A stretch of 5,954 nt of DNA from an uncultured Collinsella sp. (GTDB taxonomy: Bacteria > Actinomycetota > Coriobacteriia > Coriobacteriales > Coriobacteriaceae), in assembly GCA_905204635.1 (NCBI GenBank), contig CAJLAN010000112.1:1-5954 (forward strand), written 5' to 3'. Positions 1 to 5,924 of the stretch are shown piece after piece (positions within the stretch are counted from its first letter, which is position 1; every line of letters begins with the position of its first letter). A model generated the notes under the pieces. It was not told the DNA's origin, searched no databases, and was given only the letters and a program-made list of their open reading frames with translations. The position numbers were made by a program, and so were the translations under genes.

Positions 1-177
1 GCGATGCACTATCGCGTCGGCATGATGCTCGTTGGAATGAACGCGAGTGCTGAGGGCGCAGTCCAGCTGTTATCCTCGTTTGCGCTTGCTCCCTTTGCTT
101 TTATACATAAAGCATATCGCGTTGTTGGTCACAATGCGAAGCAGGCTCTTAAGAAACTTAATGCTCATCGTGGTTAG
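1..177 (+). CDS. C-terminal end of an unidentified protein, probably of the polysaccharide cluster (5' end outside window)
   Basis: Frame 1 is open from the first base to a TAG at 175-177 and gives a 58-residue tail. The tail has a hydrophobic stretch (LLSSFALAPFAFI) followed by a basic end (HNAKQALKKLNAHRG). Two things support it as a real gene end. The next gene's Shine-Dalgarno (TTAGGA) overlaps this stop and its ATG follows 7 bases later, which is tight operon spacing. The competing frame, opening with GTG at 47, has an arginine- and leucine-rich translation with no protein-like features before residue 47. I do not recognise the family. The context and the hydrophobic-then-basic tail would suit a glycosyltransferase or another envelope polysaccharide enzyme, but that is inference only. 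Confidence 0.6.
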   Translation, partial: AMHYRVGMMLVGMNASAEGAVQLLSSFALAPFAFIHKAYRVVGHNAKQALKKLNAHRG

Positions 178-184
178 GAATTGC

Positions 185-1087
185 ATGTTATTAAGAAAAG
201 CCGCTCGCTGTGTTAGGCACCCTTCGCTTGTTAGGTTCGAGATTGAGAGGCGTTCCAGGCTGCGTGAGGTCAGTAAATTTGATTTTCGCCCTTACATGAG
301 CGCGCCCATCAGCAATAATACATATATATCTCTTACAAGCTATGGGGCGCGTCTCAATGCGGTCCATATGGCCATCCGTTCCCTACTCATGCAATCAGTG
401 AGACCCTCAAAGGTTCTGCTTTATCTTGATGAGTCTATCCAAAGGGACACGCTTTCCGATGATTTGCTTGACCTTGAACAATATGGTCTTGAAATCAGAA
501 TGGGTTACGAGGATTTGGGGCCGCACAAGAAATATCTCTTCGCATTTCAAGAGTTCCCGGACTCGCTCATTATCACGGCGGACGATGATCTCATCTATCC
601 AGCAGACATGGTCGAATCGCTTCTCACGGCCCACGAGGCTGTTCCCTATTGCGTTGTGGCAAGGCGCTGCCATCTCATAGGGTTTGATGTTGCCGGAGAT
701 TTACTTCCTTATGAAAAATGGGGCTGGGAGCATAAGGACGCTTTTTCAGCCCCCAGCCGCCGGTTGCTTGCAACCGGCGGCGCCGGGGCGTTGTATCCTG
801 CCGCAGCTTTCGATCTCGCATCGCTGGATATAGAGGCCATACGTGGAGTAGCCTGGCCTGCAGACGACCTTTATCTCAAGTTCTTCGAGCTCGCCAACGG
901 CATCGAGGTGGCATATGCTCCGAACAGACAGAATCATCCCTATCAATTGGAGGGTCCTCGTTCAGACGCTCTTTGCAACGCGAATGTGGCGGGAGGGCGT
1001 AACGATGCCATCATGGCCGAGCTCATGTGCCGCTATGGATTGAGTCCATCGTATTTCGAGGAGGGATATCGTGTGACTTCTTCCTAA
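185..1087 (+). CDS. Glycosyltransferase, GT-A fold (family 2-like), capsule/exopolysaccharide synthesis
   Basis: This is a 300-residue cytoplasmic or membrane-peripheral enzyme, predicted to transfer a sugar from a nucleotide-sugar donor onto the growing repeat unit. Visible features are an early strand with YISLTSYGARL (residues 47-57), a conserved GPHKK (112-116), and the metal-binding DDD followed by LIYP (from residue 133), which matches the DXD motif of GT-A enzymes. Further on are GGAGALYP (198-205) and the PADD acidic motif (225-228), the usual place for the catalytic or acceptor-side acid. I chose the ATG at 185 because AGGA lies 5 bases upstream and the preceding gene ends at 177. 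The frame is open back to a GTG at 47, but that part overlaps the upstream gene and has no good ribosome site. The TAA stop overlaps an ATG (TAATG) that opens the acyltransferase remnant. Codon use is mixed, unlike the GC-rich dehydrogenase gene. Donor and acceptor cannot be told from sequence. Confidence 0.83.
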   Translation: MLLRKAARCVRHPSLVRFEIERRSRLREVSKFDFRPYMSAPISNNTYISLTSYGARLNAVHMAIRSLLMQSVRPSKVLLYLDESIQRDTLSDDLLDLEQYGLEIRMGYEDLGPHKKYLFAFQEFPDSLIITADDDLIYPADMVESLLTAHEAVPYCVVARRCHLIGFDVAGDLLPYEKWGWEHKDAFSAPSRRLLATGGAGALYPAAAFDLASLDIEAIRGVAWPADDLYLKFFELANGIEVAYAPNRQNHPYQLEGPRSDALCNANVAGGRNDAIMAELMCRYGLSPSYFEEGYRVTSS

Positions 1088-1587
1088 TGTTCAGAATAGG
1101 CTTTCGCAATCCAAGGCTAACGAATGACTTGAGACTAACATGCAGGAACTGAGGGGGATCGGCTCTCTCGGTTGACCGACGGCCGACATAGCGATTCGTT
1201 ATCCTGAACATATATTCATCGGGAGGGGCGTATGTCAACGGTGGGATGCTGGCTACCTCGAATGCGTGAAAGACGTCATTGGGCGCGACTGAATGTTGCC
1301 TATGGTTCTCTCGTGCGTACGGTCTTGCATCGCCATCAAAGACTTGATAAACCGATGAATGAGCAAAGCAACGTTGGGCTGAGAAAGTGTTGGGCAATGA
1401 CGCTTGGATCGGGTGCTGCGTACAAATAATGTCCGGCGTCACTGTTGGCTCGCACGCCATTGTGGGTGAAGTGGTCGCGCGTAATTTCCCGGAGCGACCG
1501 GTTGTTGGCGGCGTGCCGGCGCGTGTAATCCACAAGAGGAACAGATATACCAGGCCATTGAGGCCGCTAAAGTTTGGAATATGGAAA
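1087..1587 (+). pseudogene. Decayed hexapeptide-repeat (left-handed beta-helix) acyltransferase
   Basis: Ancestrally an O- or N-acetyltransferase that would decorate the polysaccharide. No single frame codes through, but recognisable pieces lie in order in all three frames. MFRIGFRNPRL starts at 1087, its ATG overlapping the previous stop. GIGSLG, an in-frame TGA, and then IAIRYPEHIFIGRGV occupy about 1155-1235. YVNGG follows one frame over, then CWLP, then VKDVIGRD (about 1269-1290), then NVAYGSLVRT and DKPMNEQSNVG (about 1292-1378). Last comes GNDAWIG with VQIMSGVTVG, AIVG and VVGGVPARVI (1393-1530). The final pieces are the classic [LIV]-G-x4 coils and the PAxVI end of LbH acetyltransferases. 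At least four frame changes plus a TGA are needed, so it cannot make a full enzyme. The last piece is in frame with the flippase downstream and has no stop before it. Flanking genes are intact, which argues for real decay rather than poor sequence. Confidence 0.75.
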
Positions 1588-3018
1588 GTGTCTAAATCAA
1601 ATACGGGCATGCGCAGTGCTGCCCTTATGCAGTTTGGGTCTAAGTATGTCAGCATGGGTGCTCAACTCGTGATAACGGCTGTGCTGGCAAGACTTATCTC
1701 GCCGGGTGACTTTGGGCTTATGGCTATTGTCACCGTGTTCACTGGGCTATTCAGCTTGCTTTCTGATATGGGCGTGGGCACTGCTATCGTGCAGTATCGC
1801 GACCTTACGGAACGTGATTATGGCGGTCTATTTGCATTTTCGGCACTTTTGGCTGCAGGGCTTTCTCTGGCCTTTTGTGCCGCATCGCCATTCATCGCCG
1901 CAGTCTACGGGGACGCCCGGCTTGTGCCCTTGTGCCTTGCCTCGGCCCCCGCGCTGCTGTTCTCCACGCTCAATATGGTGCCAAATGGCCTTATGCTCAA
2001 GGAGTTGCGCTTCGCCGCCATTGGCGTACGTCTTGTGGCGGCTACAGTAGTCTCTGGAGGGGTCGCAATCGCGGCCTCCGCCTTGGGTGCGGGCTGCTAT
2101 GCGCTCGTCCTTCAGACTGTGCTATCTGCAGCGGTGGTGTTCTTCTGGAACATCGTAGCGCGACCAATCAGGCAGATAAACGCTCATTTCATTTGCACGC
2201 TTAAGAAGATATTCTCCTATTCTGCTTACCAGTTTGGGTTCAGCTTGGTCAATTACTTCTCCCGCAACCTCGATAACATGCTCGTTGGCGGTATGCAGGG
2301 AACTGCGGCCTTGGGCTTTTACGATAAGGCTTATAAATTGACAACCTATCCCATGACAGCGTTCTCCAGTGTCATAGGCTCGGTCATCCAGCCGTTCATG
2401 GCAGAGCATCAAGACGATGTCGACCGCATCTACGAGTGCTGGATGCGTATCGAAAAGCTGCTCTCGCTAGTGGGTGTTGCTGTGGCGGTGGTATTCAGCT
2501 GTGCTTCGGCGGAAATCATTGCTGTCTTCTACGGGCCAGGATGGGAGCAAGCCGCGCCGGTGTTCGCCGTGCTTGCTTTGTCGGTCTACTTCCAGATGAT
2601 GGGCAACCCTTCGGGTGCGTTTTTCCAGAGCATAGGACGCACCGATTACATGTTTAAGGTTGGTCTTGTGAACACCGCGATCACCATTTCCGGGCTGGTG
2701 GCGGGCCTGGCTGGCGGTTCCATCCTCACAGTGGCTTACGGCATCTTCGTAGCATACTGCCTTCATATGGTTCCTCTAGCGTATTTCCTAGTGAAACGTG
2801 GTTTCGGCAGACCTTACTATTGCCTGCTAAATTTCTTGCCTGAGATTGCTGTTGGCATCGTGGGCATTGCTGCTGTTGCGGGAGTTGGCGCCTTTATACC
2901 CATGGAAGATGTTTTCCTCTCTCTCATCGTAAAGTTGCTTGTGAGCAGCATTGCGCTAATCACTGGATATGCGCTCACTGGCCAGCTGAAATACCTCACG
3001 GCTCTAATTAAGAGATAG
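1588..3018 (+). CDS. Polysaccharide flippase, Wzx/TuaB type (MOP superfamily)
   Basis: This is a 476-residue integral membrane protein, about the usual length for the family, predicted to flip lipid-linked repeat units to the outer face of the membrane. The start reads [19 protein letters not shown], then the family's hallmark [14 protein letters not shown] with [14 protein letters not shown]. In the middle are [13 protein letters not shown] and [11 protein letters not shown], typical of TuaB/WzxC-like exporters. Many hydrophobic helices run to a basic C-terminus. I chose the GTG at 1588 because the protein from there aligns by eye with family N-termini (MSKS-like) and GGA lies 9 bases upstream. 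ATG 1609 is an alternative without a ribosome site. The frame is open back to a GTG at 1387, but residues upstream of 1588 are the tail of the dead acyltransferase. Starting there would give a false 543-residue fusion. The gene ends with TAG, 62 bases before the dehydrogenase. The carried sugar is unknown. Confidence 0.88.
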   Translation: MSKSNTGMRSAALMQFGSKYVSMGAQLVITAVLARLISPGDFGLMAIVTVFTGLFSLLSDMGVGTAIVQYRDLTERDYGGLFAFSALLAAGLSLAFCAASPFIAAVYGDARLVPLCLASAPALLFSTLNMVPNGLMLKELRFAAIGVRLVAATVVSGGVAIAASALGAGCYALVLQTVLSAAVVFFWNIVARPIRQINAHFICTLKKIFSYSAYQFGFSLVNYFSRNLDNMLVGGMQGTAALGFYDKAYKLTTYPMTAFSSVIGSVIQPFMAEHQDDVDRIYECWMRIEKLLSLVGVAVAVVFSCASAEIIAVFYGPGWEQAAPVFAVLALSVYFQMMGNPSGAFFQSIGRTDYMFKVGLVNTAITISGLVAGLAGGSILTVAYGIFVAYCLHMVPLAYFLVKRGFGRPYYCLLNFLPEIAVGIVGIAAVAGVGAFIPMEDVFLSLIVKLLVSSIALITGYALTGQLKYLTALIKR

Positions 3019-3080
3019 CTCATTCTGATCGTTCCATCACGTATGGCACCTTGAAAACCCCAGATAGAAAGAAGATTCCC
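3019..3080 (+). other. Short spacer between flippase and dehydrogenase genes; composition boundary
   Basis: These 62 non-coding bases hold a weak ribosome site (GAAG at 3071-3074) for the dehydrogenase. I see no convincing -35/-10 pair and no hairpin. The base composition changes across this spacer from mixed codons to GC-rich codons. The dehydrogenase could be read with the upstream operon or from a promoter I cannot recognise. Confidence 0.4.
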
Positions 3081-4340
3081 ATGAAAATCGCTGTCGCCGG
3101 TACCGGCTATGTCGGCCTGTCCCTCGCCGTACTTCTTTCGCAGTACAACGAGGTGCACGCGCTGGACATCGTGCCCGAGAAGGTCGAGAAGATCAACAAC
3201 TACCAGTCGCCCATCCAGGACGACGAGATCGAGCGCTTCCTGGCAGAGGCCAAGGCGGGGGAGCGCGAGCTCGACCTGCACGCCACCGTGGACGTGGCCG
3301 AGGCCTACACGGACGCCGACTACGCCGTGATCGCCACGCCCACCAACTACGACTCGGACAGGAATTTCTTCGACACGAGCTCCGTCGAGGCCGCCATCGC
3401 CGCCGTTCGCTCGGTGAACCCGGACGCCTGGATCGTCATCAAGTCGACCATCCCCGTTGGCTACACCGCGGGCCTGCGCGAGAGGCTCGGCGACAGCAAG
3501 ATCTTCTTCAGCCCCGAGTTCCTGCGCGAGAGCAAAGCGCTCTACGACAACCTGCACCCCAGCCGCATCGTGGTTGGCGCGCCGAAGGACGACCCTGAGG
3601 CCGTCGCCGCGGCGGAGAAGTTCGCCGGCCTGCTCGCCCAGGGCGCCGACCCCTCCGAGCTGGAGCGCGTGAACGCCGACGGCTCCAGGGGCATCCCGGA
3701 GCTCGTGCTGGGAACCACCGAGGCAGAGGCCGTGAAGCTCTTCGCCAACACCTACCTGGCGCTGCGCGTGGCCTACTTCAACGAGCTCGACACCTACTGC
3801 GAGGTCCGCGGGCTCAACACCCGCGACGTCATCGACGGCGTGTGCCTGGAGCCGCGCATCGGCTCCCACTACAACAACCCCAGCTTCGGCTACGGCGGCT
3901 ACTGTCTCCCCAAGGACACCAAGCAGCTGCTCGCCAACTACAAGGACGTGCCGCAGAACCTGATCGAGGCCATCGTGGAGGCCAACCGCACCCGAAAGGA
4001 CTTCGTGGCCGACGAGGGGCTGCAGATGGTGTGGGACCGCGTCTACGAGGGCAAGGAGAAGCCGGTCGTGGGCGTCTACCGCCTGACGATGAAGTCCAAC
4101 TCCGACAACTTCCGCGCGAGCTCCATCCAGGGCGTCATGAAGCGCGTGAAGGCCAAGGGCGTGCCCGTTGTGGTCTACGAGCCCACGCTGGACGCGCCGG
4201 AGTTCTTCGGCTCCGAGGTGACCCACGACCTGGAGGCCTTCAAGGCCGGCTGCGACGTGATCGTCGCCAACCGCTGGAGCGATGAGCTCGCGGACGTGGC
4301 GGACAAGGTGTACACGCGGGATTTGTTTAAGCGGGATTAG
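3081..4340 (+). CDS. ugd: UDP-glucose 6-dehydrogenase
   Basis: A cytoplasmic NAD-dependent enzyme that oxidises UDP-glucose twice to UDP-glucuronate, a precursor of acidic capsule sugars. At 419 residues it belongs to the short bacterial type. Visible motifs are the Rossmann GTGYVG (residues 7-12), [16 protein letters not shown] (144-151), the helix [19 protein letters not shown], and [15 protein letters not shown] with the catalytic cysteine at about 275. [13 protein letters not shown] contains the substrate-binding arginine (about 334). All key residues are present. I chose ATG 3081 because the protein begins directly at the Rossmann strand and GAAG lies 6 bases upstream; a TTG at 3051 would add ten residues without purpose. 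Almost every third codon base is G or C, sharply different from the genes upstream. This suggests a resident core gene at the edge of an exchanged cluster. A strong hairpin follows the TAG stop. Confidence 0.96.
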   Translation: MKIAVAGTGYVGLSLAVLLSQYNEVHALDIVPEKVEKINNYQSPIQDDEIERFLAEAKAGERELDLHATVDVAEAYTDADYAVIATPTNYDSDRNFFDTSSVEAAIAAVRSVNPDAWIVIKSTIPVGYTAGLRERLGDSKIFFSPEFLRESKALYDNLHPSRIVVGAPKDDPEAVAAAEKFAGLLAQGADPSELERVNADGSRGIPELVLGTTEAEAVKLFANTYLALRVAYFNELDTYCEVRGLNTRDVIDGVCLEPRIGSHYNNPSFGYGGYCLPKDTKQLLANYKDVPQNLIEAIVEANRTRKDFVADEGLQMVWDRVYEGKEKPVVGVYRLTMKSNSDNFRASSIQGVMKRVKAKGVPVVVYEPTLDAPEFFGSEVTHDLEAFKAGCDVIVANRWSDELADVADKVYTRDLFKRD

Positions 4341-4397
4341 GGAAGAGGGCGGAACCAGGCTGATCCGCTTCAATCATTCGCTATTTTAACCGCGTCG

Positions 4398-4450
4398 AGG
4401 GCGGGGGTGTTCGGCATTAGCCGATACACCCCCGCCCTTCATTGTTCTTC
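4398..4450 (+). terminator. Rho-independent terminator of the polysaccharide operon, possibly working on both strands
   Basis: GGGCGGGGGTGT at 4399-4410 pairs perfectly with ACACCCCCGCCC at 4426-4437, extended by A4398-T4438. Inside it TCGGC (4411-4415) pairs with GCCGA (4420-4424) around an ATTA loop, leaving T4425 as the only bulge. The stem of about 18 pairs is followed by a T-rich run (TTCATTGTTCTTC). It lies 58 bases after the ugd stop and between two converging genes, so it could also stop the - strand gene that ends at 4466. The tail on that side is not T-rich directly after the stem, which makes it the weaker direction. Confidence 0.9.
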
Positions 4451-4465
4451 GCAGGTAAAATTCGC

Positions 4466-4894
4466 CTAATTCGAGCGATCGCTCAACGTGATTCGTGCAT
4501 TGAAACCGGCTCCATATTCTCCCGCCCGTGCCTGGTCATCCAACTTGAAGCCGATGTTATACAGCTTCCCCGACTTCGTCTTCCGAACCAGGCCATGCTC
4601 CAACATGAATGCGACAACGAGGCGATGTGCTTCGACGTCGTCCAAGTTCAGGTAGAAGCAGGCGACGCCTCTGCCGTTCTCGATAACGGACTCGAATGAG
4701 CTGTGCTTGCATTCCGCGACGACCATTCCGAGGGCCGCCTTGCGGCAGACTTCCTCCGCGAACTCGATATCGTTGAAGTAGAACATCCATTTCCCGCACC
4801 TGCTCTCGTCTAGCGCAGGTGCCAGCTCGGTGTCGATGTAGAACGAACACCATGGGTTGTCCACCCTGACGATTCGGCCGTCTTCGCTCAGCAT
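4466..4894 (-). CDS. Uncharacterised small protein, domain of unknown function
   Basis: This is a 142-residue soluble protein from the ATG at 4894, with GGAAGAG 6 bases upstream. An ATG at 4909 with GAGG 5 bases upstream is an equally good start and adds MEEKT. It has a coherent, conserved-looking C-terminal half: GKWMFYF, AECKHSS, GVACFYLNLDDVEAHR, then VRKTKSGKLYNIGFKLDD and ARAGEYG. I see no signal peptide, membrane helix or metal-binding pattern. The style recalls small proteins of unknown function in Firmicutes and Actinomycetota genomes, but I cannot name the family. The frame is open upstream to 5296 and runs in frame through a recombinase fragment. A start at ATG 5047 would give a 193-residue fusion of recombinase N-domain and this domain. 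It ends with TAG, facing the ugd terminator. Its position beside a type I R-M remnant makes an accessory or defence-related role possible, but nothing in the sequence proves this. Confidence 0.6.
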   Translation of the reverse strand: MLSEDGRIVRVDNPWCSFYIDTELAPALDESRCGKWMFYFNDIEFAEEVCRKAALGMVVAECKHSSFESVIENGRGVACFYLNLDDVEAHRLVVAFMLEHGLVRKTKSGKLYNIGFKLDDQARAGEYGAGFNARITLSDRSN

Positions 4895-4909
4895 CGTCTT
4901 CTCTTCCAT

Positions 4910-5142
4910 CCATGCCTCATATGGTTTGAGGGTGCTTTCGTAGTACGCGATTGTTCTCGGAGAGCACCCCTCGACTTCCTTGTCGGTAAGGAAGAGACCG
5001 AGTAGACTCGAGTTGCTGGGCACGCTGCTTTCGGCATGGCTACACATAGTGCTTTCGAGCACTGCTTTTAAGATTGCTTTATCTGCAGATAGTCTAGAAC
5101 CGGCTACATCTGTGTTAGAACCATATTGATCATCGCTTCCAC
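4910..5142 (-). pseudogene. Truncated tyrosine recombinase (phage-integrase family), N-terminal fragment
   Basis: AAAGGAG (complement of 5149-5155) stands 6 bases before a GTG at 5142, an excellent initiation site. From there MEAMINMVLTQM is read, then TAG (5104-5106), then PVLDYLQIKQ, then TAA. After a one-base shift the frame continues AILKAVLESTM and LLGLFLTDKEVEG, with CSPRTIAYYESTL (codons about 4967-4929). This is the SAM-like core-binding domain found at the N-terminus of XerC/D-type integrases, where EGCS-x-x-T-x-x-YY is typical. The catalytic domain (R...HxxR...Y) is absent: about 75 residues in, the sequence becomes an unrelated protein. The gene is therefore broken three ways (nonsense, frameshift, truncation). 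In the family, recombinases beside hsdS genes invert them. Its start lies back-to-back with a half hsdS, which fits that role. Confidence 0.7.
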
Positions 5143-5148
5143 CGGGGG

Positions 5149-5155
5149 CTCCTTT
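5149..5155 (-). promoter_or_regulatory. Shine-Dalgarno of the recombinase remnant
   Basis: The - strand reads AAAGGAG, then 6 bases, then GTG (5142-5140). It is the strongest ribosome site in the window. It marks the ancestral start of the recombinase, although the reading frame it serves closes after 12 codons at a TAG. It also shows that the open frame running upstream to 5296 is accidental in its first 50 or so codons. Confidence 0.65.
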
Positions 5156-5160
5156 CCCCT

Positions 5161-5895
5161 TGGTTCGATGGAAACAATTCTGAAGTGCAGGCCTATGTTC
5201 CGGTAAATGATTATTTAGCTGAACTCGGAGAAGCCCTTTTTGCTCAAACAATTGAAGAGAACAAGCGAGAAAATCATTACCGTTCAGTCGAGTCATTCTG
5301 CGAAGTCAAGGGCGGTTAGAGGCTCCCTAAAGGTTCAGAGCTAATTGCAGAGGCAAACTCTCATCCATATATTCGAGTCCGCGACTTAAACAACGCTTCT
5401 GTTCTCTTACTCACTTCGGAAATGCTATATATCGACGATGAAACACGATCTAATATTTCGCGCTACGTTGTCAACACTGGCGATCTAATTGTTTCCGTTG
5501 TCGGAACGATTGGCCTTACGGCGTATATCGGAAAAACGCTCGATGAGGCAAACCTCACAGAGAATTGCAACAAACTTACTTCGTTTAAAGGCGACTTTGC
5601 GGCGTGGTCGTATTTCTTTCTTCGTAGCTCAATGGGCATGGAAGCTATTAGGCTTGGAACTGTTGGTGCCGTTCAGACCAAGCTTGCATTAAAAAACATT
5701 AAGTCGATGAACGTCCCGTTTGCTCCAGCTTGTGCAATAGAAAGAACGACTTCGACGCTCAATGGTATTCTTGAGCTCATATAGGCTAATATACTCAAGT
5801 CGTAGGCTCTTGGCGAACTGCGTGACGCATTGCTTCCCAAACTCATGTAGGGCGAAATCGACGTCTCTCAGTTTGGCGCTGTTCGGATGGATTAG
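5161..5895 (+). pseudogene. hsdS: Half-length type I restriction specificity subunit (HsdS), interrupted by amber codons
   Basis: One frame (frame 1) carries HsdS features in order. First is a central conserved segment with VNDYLAELGEALFAQTIEEN. A recognition domain then opens with FCEVKGG-stop-RLPKGSEL and continues with IRVRDLNN, VVNTGDLIVSVVGTIG and NLTENCNKL, ending with RLGTVGAVQTKL and MNVPFAP. The classic C-terminal helix ALGELRDALLPKLM-stop-GEIDVSQF comes last, finishing at TAG 5893. Internal TAGs stand at 5317, 5782, 5803 and 5848, and no TAA or TGA occurs in this frame. No clear start codon or ribosome site precedes it; GTG 5185 is possible. The length of about 245 codons is one half of a normal two-domain HsdS, the form of silent donor cassettes in inverting type I systems. 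The longest intact piece (ATG 5422 to 5784, 120 residues) lacks both conserved helices. The exact 5' limit is uncertain. Confidence 0.78.
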
Positions 5896-5912
5896 GTATA
5901 GAGCGCTATGGC

Positions 5913-5919
5913 AGGGGGG
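5913..5919 (+). promoter_or_regulatory. Purine-rich ribosome binding site for the gene leaving the window
   Basis: AGGGGGG lies 5 bases before the ATG at 5925 (a second ATG follows at 5928). It begins 18 bases after the last stop of the hsdS remnant, which is operon-like spacing. Confidence 0.45.
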
Positions 5920-5924
5920 CGAAG

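Noticed and set aside
1023..1655. 210-codon open frame on the - strand
   Set aside because: It has no family features. It lies opposite the acyltransferase remnant, whose hexapeptide pieces read on the + strand.
2817..4373. 518-codon open frame on the - strand across ugd
   Set aside because: Its translation is a Val/Leu/His/Gly/Ala-rich antisense product, caused by the GC-rich third positions of ugd. The + strand carries all the dehydrogenase motifs.
4473..4484. 12-base perfect palindrome GAGCGATCGCTC
   Set aside because: It falls inside the last codons of the 4466 gene as a single copy with no flanking symmetry. It is likely chance, and no operator role can be supported.
5048..5063. Inverted repeat AGTGCT-TTCG-AGCACT just upstream of ATG 5047
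   Set aside because: It is only a 6-pair stem, within the former recombinase coding region and without a T-run. It is too weak to call a regulator or recombination site without a second copy.
5161..5895. Amber codon reassigned to an amino acid
   Set aside because: The upstream fragment, flippase, ugd and the 4466 gene all end in TAG at sensible places, so TAG terminates in this genome. Point nonsense mutations are simpler.
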